Shown: positions 15,286-25,200 of the stretch, piece after piece
Layout: every line of letters begins with the position of its first letter
Numbering within the stretch: the first letter of the stretch is position 1
Notes under the pieces: model-generated
Database searches by the model: none
What the model was told of the DNA's origin: nothing
Seen by the model: only the letters and a program-made list of their open reading frames with translations
Assembly (NCBI GenBank): GCA_905198835.1
Contig: CAJKDY010000018.1
Location: forward strand, 1-45,389
Length of the DNA stretch: 45,389 bases
Reading direction: 5' to 3'
DNA from: an uncultured Eubacteriales bacterium
GTDB taxonomy: Bacteria; Bacillota; Clostridia; Oscillospirales; Oscillospiraceae
Position numbers and translations under genes: made by a program

Positions 15286-15832
15286 TAATACCGTTGATGA
15301 CGGCGTCGGTGGAGGCGTCGGCTTCGGTCGGCGTGGGCGCCTGGGTGGGGGCGGGGGCGCGCTGGGGCATCTCCAGGCCGTGGATAAAGCCGTCCAGGGC
15401 GGGGGAGAGGACGTCGGCGCCTACCACGGTGTTTTTATACAGCAGCAGCGACACCTGGACCCCGGTCTCGCCAGTGGGGTAGTTGAGGATCTCGTAGGTA
15501 TACCGCTTCACCGTCTTGCCCGCGTAGCGGGTCAGGTCAAAGCCCTGCTGGCTCTGGAGGGAGAGGTAGTCGGCATACTCCGCTCCGAACTCCTCGGGGA
15601 TAGCCAGCTCCTCCACCGCCAGGGGTTCCTCCTTGACAAGCCACCCATAGGCGCTCAGGTAGGCTAGCCGGTCCTCCGGGGTCTTGACCCCCTTAGGGCT
15701 CACCGTCTGGCCCGCGGCGGTGCTTCTGCCGGAAAACGCCAGGAAAAGCCCCAGCACACAAACCAGGGCCAACGCGCCCAGACCGCCCGCAATCAGCCGC
15801 CTGCGGTCCAGCTTCGCCGTGTAAATGATCAT
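15257..15832 (-). CDS. DUF4830-domain membrane-anchored protein
   Basis: 191 residues. A short basic N-terminus and one membrane helix (LIAGGLGALALVCVLGLFLAF, about 14-34) anchor an extracytoplasmic DUF4830 domain (about 48-135: GVKTPEDRLAYLSAYGW and FDLTRYAGKTVKRYTYEILNYP). A proline/threonine-rich tail follows (APAPTQAPTPTEAD). ATG at 15830-15832 is preceded by GGAAGGAGCG. It is a single gene, divergent from the pseudouridine synthase. The family occurs in clostridia and has no assigned function. Confidence 0.8.
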   Translation of the reverse strand: MIIYTAKLDRRRLIAGGLGALALVCVLGLFLAFSGRSTAAGQTVSPKGVKTPEDRLAYLSAYGWLVKEEPLAVEELAIPEEFGAEYADYLSLQSQQGFDLTRYAGKTVKRYTYEILNYPTGETGVQVSLLLYKNTVVGADVLSPALDGFIHGLEMPQRAPAPTQAPTPTEADASTDAVINGITNTAVQDNS

Positions 15833-15860
15833 CGGCCATCGCTCCTTCCCAAAATGCTCT

Positions 15861-15889
15861 GGTCAATTCTTATGCGAGCGTGTTATAAT
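15861..15889 (+). promoter_or_regulatory. extended -10 promoter of the pseudouridine synthase gene
   Basis: TGTTATAAT at 15881-15889 gives a perfect extended -10; the -35 (GGTCAA, 17 bp upstream) is poor, as expected for this class. Confidence 0.55.
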
Positions 15890-15923
15890 CCATGCTAGAG
15901 ACTTCTAAAAAGGGGGCGATAGC

Positions 15924-16622
15924 ATGGAAGCGCGGCTGGACAAGGTGCTGAGCGACGCGGGCTATGGGCGCAAGGAGGCCAAGGGTCTGATCGGTCAGGG
16001 CCGGGTGGCGGTGGACGGCGCGGTGATCACCCGGCCCGAGGCCAGGTGCGCAGAGGACGCAGTGGTGACGGTGGACGGCACGGAGCTGTGCCGGGGTCAT
16101 ATCTACCTCATGCTCCACAAGCCCGCGGGGGTGGTCTCCGCCACTGCCGACGTCCGGGAGCGGACGGTGCTGGACCTGCTGCCCGAAGACCTGCGCCGCC
16201 GGGGGCTGTTCCCGGTGGGACGGCTGGACAAGGATACCACAGGGTTGCTGCTCCTCACCGACGACGGACCCCTGGCCCACGATCTGCTCTCGCCCAGAAA
16301 GCACGTGGACAAGACCTATCTTGTGACGGTAGATGGGGTCTTGGACGGGGCGGACCGGGCCGCCCTGGCGGCGGGACTGATGCTGGGCGACGGCCTTCGT
16401 TGCCAGAGCGCGGAGCTGGACATCACCGGTCCCAACGTGGGCCTTTTGACTATCCGGGAGGGAAAATACCACCAGGTGAAACGGATGATGGCCTGCCTTG
16501 GGAAGCCTGTGATCGCCCTCAAGCGTGTGGCCATGGGTGGCCTGACGCTGGACGAAAGCCTGGCCCCTGGCCAGTGGCGGGCGCTGGCGGCGGCGGAGAC
16601 GTCGATTTTACGGGAAAAATAA
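15924..16622 (+). CDS. RsuA/RluB-family rRNA pseudouridine synthase
   Basis: 232 residues. An N-terminal S4 RNA-binding domain (1-60: RLDKVLSDAGYGRKEAKGLIGQGRVAVDG) is followed by a pseudouridine synthase domain. The catalytic aspartate lies in GLFPVGRLDKDTTGLLLLTDDG, the family motif II; KTYLVTVDG and IREGKYHQVKRMMACLGKPVIALKRVAMG are the other hallmark blocks. It isomerises a specific uridine in rRNA, 16S position 516 if orthologous to RsuA; the exact target cannot be read from sequence. AAAAAGGGGG precedes the ATG. Confidence 0.94.
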   Translation: MEARLDKVLSDAGYGRKEAKGLIGQGRVAVDGAVITRPEARCAEDAVVTVDGTELCRGHIYLMLHKPAGVVSATADVRERTVLDLLPEDLRRRGLFPVGRLDKDTTGLLLLTDDGPLAHDLLSPRKHVDKTYLVTVDGVLDGADRAALAAGLMLGDGLRCQSAELDITGPNVGLLTIREGKYHQVKRMMACLGKPVIALKRVAMGGLTLDESLAPGQWRALAAAETSILREK

Positions 16623-16659
16623 TTTTATGCAATTTCCACAAATTTTTTTCCAAAGTCTA

Positions 16660-16688
16660 TTGAAATTGCTCGCGACTTCCTGTATAAT
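16660..16688 (+). promoter_or_regulatory. promoter of the PucR-ftsEX-addBA gene cluster
   Basis: TTGAAA (16660-16665), 17-bp spacer, TATAAT (16683-16688) with an upstream TG. It is the only strong promoter seen before the co-oriented genes running to 29023. The leader to the first ATG is about 65 nt. Confidence 0.75.
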
Positions 16689-16761
16689 GGCTATACTCGG
16701 TAAATTTCGTCTCCAAATTTAGCGGGGGGCGAGGGATGAAACGACAAAAAGGAGGGGTTCC

Positions 16762-17853
16762 ATGTCCAGCCGGATCTTCCAGAGTGTGGTGCTCCAGATG
16801 AAGGACTGCACCAAGCTGCCCATTGGCGTGGTGGATAATGAGGGCACCGTGGTGGCCTGTACCGACCTTGCCCTGGTGGGGGAGCGCTGGCCCCAAGTGG
16901 CGGAGGTCATCAACCGCCATGAGAGCGCCTATGTCACCGCGGAGGGCAAGCTCTTCCGGGCCCTTTCGGGCTGGTCCACCTTCTATGACTATGCCGCCTT
17001 CGTTGTAGGCGAGGGCGAGGAGGCCCAGAGCGTCTGCGGTCTGGCCACCGTGGCCCTTAATGGCGCCAAGGCCTCTTATGAGGAAAAGCACGACCGGGCC
17101 ACCTTTGTGAAAAACATCGTCTCGGACAATATCCTCTCCGGGGACATCTACATTCGTGCCCGGGAGCTGCACTTCCCCAACGAGCAGCCCCGCTGCGCCT
17201 TCCTCATCCGCATGACCCCCGAGGGCGACCCCGGCGCCCTTGACCTGCTGCAAGGGCTGTTTCCTGACAAGCAAAACGACTTTATCCTCTCCATGAGCGA
17301 CACCGACGTGGCCGTCATCAAGGCTCTGGAGGAGAATACCGACAGCAAAGAGCTCTACCGCCTTGCCGCCCAGATGCAGGAGCTTTTGGACAGTGAGCTC
17401 CACACCAAGTGCGTCATCGGTATTGGCACCGTGGTCACCCATCTGCGGGACCTGGGCCGGGCCTACAAGGAAGCGGGTGTGGCCATCGAAGTGGGCAAGG
17501 TGTTCAACACGGAGAAGGCCGTCATCAACTACGAAAACCTGGGCATTGGCCGGCTCATCTACCAGTTGCCCACCACCCTTTGCGATATGTTCCTGCAAGA
17601 GGTCTTCAAGAAAAATCCCATCGACGCGCTGGATCAGGAGACCCTGTTCACCATCAACAAGTTCTTTGAGAATAACCTCAATGTCTCCGAGACCGCCCGG
17701 AAGCTCTTTGTCCACCGCAACACCCTGGTGTACCGGCTGGAGAAGATCAAGAAGCTCACCGGCCTCGATCTGCGGGAGTTTGACGACGCCATCACCTTCA
17801 AGGTGGCATTGATGGTCAAGAAGTATCTGGTTTCCAGAGGCATCGACAACTGA
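16762..17853 (+). CDS. PucR/CdaR-type transcriptional regulator
   Basis: 363 residues. The C-terminal 60 residues (about 293-350) are a PucR-type helix-turn-helix (LFTINKFFENNLNVSETARKLF, then HRNTLVYRLEKIKKLTGLDL). A GGDEF-like regulator domain precedes it (LHTKCVIGIGTVVTHLRDLGRAYKEAGVAIEVG), as in CdaR. The N-terminal 150 residues resemble a sensory domain (LPIGVVDNEGTVVACTDLALVGERW). GGAGG precedes the ATG. The stop is 16 nt before the ftsE start, so the regulator appears to lead the ftsEX operon. Ligand and targets are unknown; the family usually senses small metabolites. Confidence 0.88.
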   Translation: MSSRIFQSVVLQMKDCTKLPIGVVDNEGTVVACTDLALVGERWPQVAEVINRHESAYVTAEGKLFRALSGWSTFYDYAAFVVGEGEEAQSVCGLATVALNGAKASYEEKHDRATFVKNIVSDNILSGDIYIRARELHFPNEQPRCAFLIRMTPEGDPGALDLLQGLFPDKQNDFILSMSDTDVAVIKALEENTDSKELYRLAAQMQELLDSELHTKCVIGIGTVVTHLRDLGRAYKEAGVAIEVGKVFNTEKAVINYENLGIGRLIYQLPTTLCDMFLQEVFKKNPIDALDQETLFTINKFFENNLNVSETARKLFVHRNTLVYRLEKIKKLTGLDLREFDDAITFKVALMVKKYLVSRGIDN

Positions 17854-17869
17854 TCTTGGGAGGAGCCCA

Positions 17870-18826
17870 ATGGTACGGTTCATCGACGTAACAAAAACAT
17901 ACGATACCGGGAACGAGGCCCTGCGCGGGGTCTCGTTCCGTATTGAGGACGGGGAATTTGTCTTTCTGGTGGGGCCCTCGGGCTCGGGCAAGTCCACCGT
18001 CACCAAGCTCTTGACCGGCGAGATCGAAGCCACCGGCGGCAAGATCATGGTCAACGGCTATAACCTCAATAACATCCGCCGTAAGCAGATCCCTCTGTTG
18101 CGGCGGACCCTTGGCGTGGTGTTCCAGGACTTCCGGCTGATGACCAACAAGACAGTCTGGGAGAACCTGGCCTTTGTCATGCGCGTGGTAGGCTCGTCCA
18201 ACCACGCTATGCGCAAGCGCATTCCCTACGTTTTGGAGCTGGTGGGGCTCCAGGGCAAGGAGCGGGAGCTGCCCAATCAGCTCTCCGGCGGCGAGCAGCA
18301 GCGCTTGGCCATTGCCCGGGCGCTGGTGAATAACCCCGAGATGATCATTGCCGACGAGCCTACCGCCAATGTGGACCCCAGCCTCAGCGTGGAGATCATG
18401 GAGCTGTTGGCCCAGATCAACGACCTGGGCACCACCATGCTGGTTGTCACCCACGAAAAGACATTGGTGGACCGGCTGGGCAAGCGGGTCATCGCCATCC
18501 GCGACGGCCGCATCCTCCGGGACGAGACCGGCGGATATTACCCGATGGTCTCCGCCGTCAGGCGGGACGAGGCCGGCCAAGAGCCTGCCGCGCAAGCCAT
18601 TGCCCCGGGACCTGTTTCTCAGCCCGAGCCCGACCGGGAGACAGAGGACATTCAAGAGGAGCAGGGCGTCCGGGAGGCGGAGCCTGCCCAGGACGCCGCG
18701 CCCAAGTCAGTAGGCGGCGTCCCTGTGGAGATCCTGGCCTCGGCCGAGGCGGTAGAGGCCGCCGTGGCCGAAGAGGCGGGGCCCGCCACTGAGCCGGAGG
18801 AGGTGGAAGACCGTGCCGGGAATTGA
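17870..18826 (+). CDS. ftsE: cell division ABC transporter ATPase FtsE with acidic C-terminal extension
   Basis: 318 residues, the ATPase of FtsEX, which couples cytoplasmic ATP hydrolysis to periplasmic or extracellular peptidoglycan hydrolases at division. Walker A is GPSGSGKST (35-43), the ABC signature LSGGEQQR starts at 138, Walker B is MIIADEP (158-164), and VVTHE is the switch histidine. FtsE is normally near 225-230 residues; here about 88 extra residues follow, rich in Glu, Ala and Pro, with no recognisable fold. The last 14 nt overlap the ftsX start. Confidence 0.95.
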   Translation: MVRFIDVTKTYDTGNEALRGVSFRIEDGEFVFLVGPSGSGKSTVTKLLTGEIEATGGKIMVNGYNLNNIRRKQIPLLRRTLGVVFQDFRLMTNKTVWENLAFVMRVVGSSNHAMRKRIPYVLELVGLQGKERELPNQLSGGEQQRLAIARALVNNPEMIIADEPTANVDPSLSVEIMELLAQINDLGTTMLVVTHEKTLVDRLGKRVIAIRDGRILRDETGGYYPMVSAVRRDEAGQEPAAQAIAPGPVSQPEPDRETEDIQEEQGVREAEPAQDAAPKSVGGVPVEILASAEAVEAAVAEEAGPATEPEEVEDRAGN

Positions 18827-19766
18827 CCGCAGCCGCATGGCAGGCCCTGACCGGGCCAGAAAAAAGAGCGCGTCCCGCCGCCGCTGGAACCTGGGCTACT
18901 TTATCAAAGAGGGCTTCACCAGCATCTTCCGCCACGGCCTGATGTCCTTTGCCGCGGTGTGTACCACCGTGGCCTGTCTGCTCATTATGGGCACCTTTGC
19001 CCTGGTGGCGGTAGACCTGGACGCAAACCTGGCCGAGCTGGAGCGGGACAACGAGTTCTTGGCCTATATCGACGACACCGTCTCCGATGAGCAGGCCTAT
19101 GGTCTGATCGACGCCATCACCGCCGTGCCCAACGTCCGGGAGGTCCAGTTTGTGGACCGAGAGACGGTGCTGGCCGACTTTCAGGCCCAGCGCCAGGGCG
19201 AAAACGAGCTCTATGACCTTCTGCCCACCAATACCTTCCAGCACCGCTACCGTATCCACGTCACCGACATCTCCCAGCTGGAACAGACGGTGGAGCAGGT
19301 CCGGGCCATTACAGGCATCGAGAGTACCTCGGCGGACATCGGGATCGCCGAGGGCATGATCGCCGTGCGCAACGTGGCGGCGGGCCTTGCGCTGGTGCTC
19401 ATCGCCACGCTGGCGGTGGTGAGCCTCTTTATCATCTCCAACACCCTGCGTCTTGCCACCTTCTACCGCCGGGAGGAGATCGCCATCATGCGTATGTGCG
19501 GCGCCACCAACGGCTTTATCTGCTGGCCCTTTGTGATGGAAGGGGCCATTCTGGGCCTTTTCAGCGCAATCCTGGCTTTCTTCCTGCAGTGGTGGGTCTA
19601 CGGCTTGGTGGAGAACGCCATGGGCGCGGCGGGCCAGTTGGGCTTTTTGGTGGCTGTGCCCTTCAGCCAGCTGTGGGGCATGGTGCTGCTGGTGTTCTGC
19701 GGCGCGGGGCTGCTCATCGGCGTGCTGGGATCGCTGTTGGCCATCCGCAAATTCCTGAAGGTGTAA
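18813..19766 (+). CDS. ftsX: cell division permease FtsX
   Basis: 317 residues from GTG at 18813, inside the ftsE 3' end, with GGAGGAGGTGG upstream. Topology is typical: a basic cytoplasmic N-terminus with YFIKEGFTSIFRHG, TM1 (about 45-70), a large extracellular loop (about 72-185) that recruits the hydrolase, then TM2 (VAAGLALVLIATLAVVSLFII), the cytoplasmic LATFYRREEIAIMRMCGAT motif, TM3 and TM4. It forms the membrane part of FtsEX and most likely controls the M23 protein encoded next. Spacing to that gene is 13 nt. Confidence 0.95.
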   Translation: MPGIDRSRMAGPDRARKKSASRRRWNLGYFIKEGFTSIFRHGLMSFAAVCTTVACLLIMGTFALVAVDLDANLAELERDNEFLAYIDDTVSDEQAYGLIDAITAVPNVREVQFVDRETVLADFQAQRQGENELYDLLPTNTFQHRYRIHVTDISQLEQTVEQVRAITGIESTSADIGIAEGMIAVRNVAAGLALVLIATLAVVSLFIISNTLRLATFYRREEIAIMRMCGATNGFICWPFVMEGAILGLFSAILAFFLQWWVYGLVENAMGAAGQLGFLVAVPFSQLWGMVLLVFCGAGLLIGVLGSLLAIRKFLKV

Positions 19767-19779
19767 GGAGGGCGCGTAG

Positions 19780-21087
19780 ATGAGCAAGCATACGCACAAT
19801 AAGCCCAAGCGCTCTCGCCGGGACCGGATGATGGCGCTGATGGCCTGTGTTTTAGCCCTGCTGCTGATCCTGCCTATGGTAGTGATGGTGGTGAGCAATG
19901 TCACCGCCGCCGGCGCGGGGTCAGTCAGCGCCATCCAGAGCCAGATCAACAGCCTCAAGGAGAAGAACAAGGGCCTTTCCCAGCAGAAATCCGATCTGAA
20001 AAACCAGCTCAGTGGCATCCAGGCGGAAAAGGGCAAGGCCATGGATCGGAAAAACAATCTGGAGCAGCAGATCAACGTACTGCAAGACGAGATCGACAAT
20101 CTGAACGCTCAGCTGGAGCAGTACGCCGCCCTCATTGCCGAGAAGGAACAGCAGGTAGCAGAAAACGAGGCCGCCGAAGCCGCCCAGTTTGAGCTATTTA
20201 AAAAGCAGTGCCGGGCCATGGAGAAGGAGGGCAAGGTGTCCTACTGGTCCATCCTCTTCTCCGCCAAGAGCTTTCCCGATCTGCTGGACAAGGTGAATAC
20301 GGTAAACGCCATCGCCAACTATAACGACAAGATCTGCGACCAGCTCCAGGCGGCCCGGGAGGCCCTGCAACAGGCCAAGGCGGAGCTGGAGCAGGCCCAG
20401 ACGGAGACCGAGGCCGCCAAGGCGGAGGAAAAGGCCGCTCAGGACGAACTAGCCGCCCAGAAAAAAGAGGTCCAAAGCCTGATCAACGAGATCGCCGCCG
20501 ACGAAAAGGAGACCCAAAAGGCCCTGGATGAACTCAACGCCGCCGCCAAGGCCATGGACGCGGAGATCGCCAAGCAGGAAAAAGAGCTGCAAAAGGCCAT
20601 CGAGGCGGCAAGGCAGTCAGGTAACAGCAACGCATATCAGTTTGATCCCGGCTCGGGCTGGTACTGGCCCCTGCCCTCCAACTGCGTGAAGGTCAACTCC
20701 TTCTATGGACCCCGCAAGGACCCCATCTCGGGCAAGCAGTCCAACCACTCCGGCACCGACATCGGCGGCGCGCCCACCGGGACCCAGATCTACGCCGCCC
20801 GGGGCGGTGTGGTGCTGACCAGCGCCCACCACAGTTCCTACGGAAACTATGTGGTCATCTCCCACGGCGACGGTGTTTCCACGCTGTACGCCCATATGTC
20901 CAAGCGGGCGGTGAAGGTGGGCGATGTGGTGAGCCAGGGCCAGGTCATCGGCTATGTGGGCTCTACCGGTCGCTCCACCGGGCCCCACCTTCATTTTGAG
21001 GTCCGGGTCAACGGTGTGCGGCAGGATGCGCTGAAATACTACCCTAACGTGAACTGGATCAACAACACCGGCTTCCCCTATAAGTGA
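19780..21087 (+). CDS. coiled-coil M23 (LytM) endopeptidase, probable FtsEX partner
   Basis: 435 residues. One membrane anchor (about 17-38), then a long coiled coil (about 48-290, rich in Gln, Lys, Glu and Ala heptads, with the break KVSYWSILFSAKSFPDLLDKV typical of EnvC/PcsB-type proteins). The C-terminal LytM domain (about 318-420) retains all zinc ligands and catalytic histidines: His323 and Asp327 (HSGTD), His372 (YAHM), His403 and His405 (HLHF). It is thus probably an active DD-endopeptidase, unlike E. coli EnvC, whose LytM domain is degenerate. GGAGGG precedes the ATG. Position after ftsEX suggests ATP-gated activation by FtsX. Confidence 0.93.
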   Translation: MSKHTHNKPKRSRRDRMMALMACVLALLLILPMVVMVVSNVTAAGAGSVSAIQSQINSLKEKNKGLSQQKSDLKNQLSGIQAEKGKAMDRKNNLEQQINVLQDEIDNLNAQLEQYAALIAEKEQQVAENEAAEAAQFELFKKQCRAMEKEGKVSYWSILFSAKSFPDLLDKVNTVNAIANYNDKICDQLQAAREALQQAKAELEQAQTETEAAKAEEKAAQDELAAQKKEVQSLINEIAADEKETQKALDELNAAAKAMDAEIAKQEKELQKAIEAARQSGNSNAYQFDPGSGWYWPLPSNCVKVNSFYGPRKDPISGKQSNHSGTDIGGAPTGTQIYAARGGVVLTSAHHSSYGNYVVISHGDGVSTLYAHMSKRAVKVGDVVSQGQVIGYVGSTGRSTGPHLHFEVRVNGVRQDALKYYPNVNWINNTGFPYK

Positions 21088-21088
21088 T

Positions 21089-22219
21089 ATGAAACAAAAA
21101 CGCTTTTCCGCCATCGCTTTGATCCTCACCGCCGCCGTCACCGTGGTCTGCACTGTGGCGGCGGTGGCTTTGACTGCCTGGCTCCGCTTGGGGCCGGGCG
21201 GTTTTGCCGTGCTGGAGAGCGTGGAGCTGATCCGTGGCCGCTTTGTAGGGCCCTACGACGAAGAAGAGGTCATCGACGCCGCGCTGAACGCCGCCGTCAC
21301 CGCCCTGGATGACCGCTGGTCCGGCTACCTCAACGCCAAGGACTACGCCGATATGCTCCAGCGCCGCAGCAACAGCTACGTGGGAGTAGGTCTGACCTAC
21401 ACCGCCGCCGAGGACGGCACCTATATGGACATCGTGGCCGTCACCCCCGGTGGCCCCGCCCAGCAGGCGGGGTTGCAGGCGGGCTGGCGTATCACTGCCA
21501 TCAACGGCCAAAGCCTGAACGCGGAGAACTTTGACGATCTGGTGGGCCAGATCGGTTCGGAGAGCGGCAAGGAGACCGTCTTCACCGTGCTGGATGACAG
21601 CGGCAAGAGTCGGGAGATCCGGGTCCAGGCTACCCAGGTGCAGAGCCAGTCGGTGGAGTACAAAATGCTGGAAAATGACGTGGGTTATGTGCGCCTGTTC
21701 AACTTCTACGCCGGCAGCGCCCAAAACGCCAAGGACGCGGTGGACGACCTGGTAGCGCAAGGGGCTCGCGGCCTTTTGTTTGACGTGCGCGCAAATCCCG
21801 GCGGCTATGTGGACGAGCTGACCGACCTTCTGGACTATCTGCTGCCGGAGGGACCCATCTTCACCGAGCACAGCAAGGACGGTCCGGTGCGGACGGTGGA
21901 GTCGGATGAAGCCTGCGTGGATCTACCTATGGCCGTACTCATCGACGCCGACAGCTACTCCGCTGCTGAACTCTTTGCCGCCCAGCTGCGAGAGAGCGTC
22001 TCGGTCCCCTTGATCGGAGCCCAGACCTGTGGCAAGGGCTACTATCAGCAGGCCTTTGGTCTGCCAAACGGCGGCGGGTTGAACCTCTCGACTGGAATGT
22101 ACGCCACCGGTGGAGGCACCTCTCTCATCGGTACGGGCCTGATCCCCGACGTGGTGGAGACCGACGCCCAGGCCCAGCTGGATAAGGCTGTGGCCGCGCT
22201 GGAAGAAAGGCTGGGCTGA
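21089..22219 (+). CDS. ctpA: C-terminal processing peptidase, S41 family
   Basis: 376 residues: N-terminal signal anchor (about 7-28), a PDZ domain (about 90-165: MDIVAVTPGGPAQQAGLQAGWRITAINGQ), and the S41 peptidase core. The catalytic dyad is Ser291 (DSYSAAELF) and Lys316 (TCGKGYYQ), with the 25-residue spacing of CtpA/CtpB enzymes. It acts outside the membrane and probably processes or clears envelope or division proteins; in other bacteria Ctp proteases control peptidoglycan hydrolases. It starts 1 nt after the M23 stop, so the two are translationally coupled. The motif before Ser (DAD) departs from the usual NxGSAS. Confidence 0.93.
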   Translation: MKQKRFSAIALILTAAVTVVCTVAAVALTAWLRLGPGGFAVLESVELIRGRFVGPYDEEEVIDAALNAAVTALDDRWSGYLNAKDYADMLQRRSNSYVGVGLTYTAAEDGTYMDIVAVTPGGPAQQAGLQAGWRITAINGQSLNAENFDDLVGQIGSESGKETVFTVLDDSGKSREIRVQATQVQSQSVEYKMLENDVGYVRLFNFYAGSAQNAKDAVDDLVAQGARGLLFDVRANPGGYVDELTDLLDYLLPEGPIFTEHSKDGPVRTVESDEACVDLPMAVLIDADSYSAAELFAAQLRESVSVPLIGAQTCGKGYYQQAFGLPNGGGLNLSTGMYATGGGTSLIGTGLIPDVVETDAQAQLDKAVAALEERLG

Positions 22220-22223
22220 GGGT

Positions 22224-25200
22224 ATGGTCCAGCTTTTGATCGGCCGGGGCGGCACGGGGAAATCGGGCCGTATTTTTGAGAGAATGAAAGAAAACGCTCC
22301 CCAGCGCCGCCAGATCCTGGTGGTCCCCGAGCAGTATTCTCACCGGGCTGAGGCCCGGCTTTGCGCCTTGGGCGGCAATTTGTTATCCCTGCGGGGGGAG
22401 GTCCTGACCTTTACCCGTATGGCGAGCCGCGTCTTCGCCCAGGCTGGCGGGTTGGCCCGACCGGCCCTGGACAAGGGTGGGCGGCTTTTGGTGATGTACC
22501 TGGCCGTCCGGGAGACGCAAAGTGCCTTGAGCGTCTATCACGCGCCCTCTCGCAAGAGCGCGTTTTTGTCGGGACTGCTGGATACCCTGGACGAGTGCAA
22601 GAGCTACTGTATCCGGCCTGAGACGCTGATGAAAGCCGGCGGAGACCTAGGGGGCTCCGCCGGAGATAAGCTGCGGGATCTTGGGCTGATCTTTGGCGCT
22701 TACGAGACCCTGTGCGACACCCTGGGCGCCGATCCCAGAGACCTGCTGACCCGTCTGGCCCAAGCCTTAGAGCGCTGCGGCTGGGGCGATGGCGCGGACT
22801 TTTATCTGGACGGCTTTACCGATTTTACGCCCCAGCAGTCTTTGGTGCTGTCGGCGCTGATGAAAAAGGCCCACAGCGTCACCTTCGCCCTCACCTGCGA
22901 TCATCTGGCCGAGGACGAGGAGGGTCTGGGCGTGTTTTCCCCTGCCCGAAAGACGGCCCACCGGCTTCAGGAGCTGGCCCAGTCGGTGGGCCAGAGTGTA
23001 AAGGTCGATACCCTTACGGTGAGCCCCGGAGGGAAGGACCCGGCCCTTCAGCATTTAGAGCGTCAACTCTTCGAGACCCAGCCGGAGCCTTGGCCCGCCA
23101 AGGCTCCGGTTCGGTGTGTTCAGGCCGATGGACCCCGGCAAGAGGTGGAGTGGGCCGCCGCGGAGATCCTGCGCCTTTGCCGGGAGGAGGGCTGGCGCTT
23201 TCGGGACGTGGCCGTCACGGCCCGGACCCTGGACGGCTATGAGGAGCTATTGGACTCGGTCTTTGGCCAGTACGGCATTCCGCTGTTTCTGGCCCGGACC
23301 CAGGATATTCTGGAAAAGCCCGTCCTGGCCCTCATCACCGGGGCCCTGGAGGCCATCGAGGGCGGCTACCGGCGGGAGGACATGCTGCGCTATCTCAAGA
23401 CCGGCCTGACCGGCGTCAGCGCCGATGGGGTGGACCGGCTGGAAAACTACGTCATCACCTGGGACATCCGGGGTGGGATGTGGACAGGCATGAAGCCCTG
23501 GAGGATGCACCCGGAGGGCTACGGCAAGGATTATACCGACCAAACGGAAGAGAAGCTGGCCCAGCTGAACGACCTGCGGCGGCAGGTGATGGAGCCGCTG
23601 GAGACCCTCCGACGGGCAACGGGGACCACAGGCCGGGACCGGGCCATGGCCCTCTATGACTTTTTGGAGGAGATCCGGCTGCCCCAGACCTTAGAGCGCC
23701 GGGTGGAGGCTCTGCGCGGCCGGGGAGAGCTGGGGCTGGCCGACGAGTATGCCCAGCTGTGGCGCATCCTGGTGGAGGCGCTGGAGAGCTGCGCCAGGCT
23801 GCTTTCTCAGTGGGAGATGGATGCCGGGGAATTTTCCCGGCTGTTTGCCCTGGTGCTGAGCCAGTATCAGGTGGGGTCTATCCCCGTGGCCCTGGACCGG
23901 GTGACGGCGGGACCCTGCCCACGCCTTGGCTACGAGAGCTACAAGGCTGTTTTTTTCCTGGGCTGCGACGATAAGCGTCTGCCCGACTGCCAGCGCTCGG
24001 CGGGGCTCTTGACCGATGATGACCGTCTGGCCCTTTCCCAGCTGGGGCTCTCCCTGGCCCCTCGCTTGGAGGAGCGGCTGGGCCGAGAGATGACCATTGC
24101 CTACAACGCCGCCACGTTGCCTACCCAGCGGCTCTACGTCCTCTGGCCTGCCCAGGTGGCCGGAGAGGAGCGCGCTCCGGCCTTTTTGGCGCCCAGGTTG
24201 GAGCGGCTGTTTCCGCTGCTCTTTGTGGAAAATGCCGCCGCCGGGCCCGACCCCCGTCTGGCCGCCGCGGGGCCCGCCTTGGAGCTGGCGGTGCGGGATG
24301 AAGGCGTCCGCGCCGCCTTAGAGCGGGTCCCCGGCATGGCCGGCCAGGCCAGCCGCCTGGCCCAGGCCGCGTCGGCCCAGCGGGGCAACCTGTCCCCGGA
24401 GGGGGTGGCCACGCTCTACGGCAAGGGCGCTTCCATGTCCGCCTCCCGGCTGGACCTGTACCGTTCCTGCCACTTTTCCGACTTCATGCGCTATGGCCTG
24501 GACGCCCGGCCCAGAGAGCCCCTGGGCTTTGCCGCGCCGGAATACGGCACCTTTGTCCACGCGGTGCTGGAGGAGGTGCTGGGCAAGTGGGACAAGACCA
24601 TGGATGACGACGCGGTCCGGGCCCTGACCGCCCAGTCCATCCAGCGATACCTGACCGAGGAGCTGGGTGGACTGGAGGATAAGTCCCCACGCTTTGTCTA
24701 TCTCTTTGGCCGGCTCAAAAAAACGGTGGAGCGGGTGGTGGTCAACGCCACCCAGGAGCTTCGCGCCAGCGACTTCAAGCCCCTGGCCTTCGAGCTGGGC
24801 TTTGGCAAGGGCAAGGACCTGCCGCCGGTGACGCTGGAGCTGGACGGCTTTACCGTCAGCGTCAGCGGCTTTGTGGACCGGGTAGACGGCTGGGAGCACG
24901 GCGGCAAGCTCTATTTGCGGGTGATGGATTACAAGACCGGCCGCAAGGCCTTTGACCTGACCGACGTGTTCCACGGCATCGGGATGCAGATGCTTTTGTA
25001 TCTGTTCACGCTGCAAAAATACGGCAAGGACTACTTTGGCAAGGAGGTGGTCCCGGCGGGGGTGCTCTATGTCCCCGCCCGAGATCTGCTGGCCAAGGGC
25101 GACCGGGACATGAGCGAGGAAGAACGCCAGGCACAGCTGGACAAGGCGCTGACCCGGCAGGGGCTGCTGCTGGACGATGCTCTGGTGCTGGAGGCCATGG

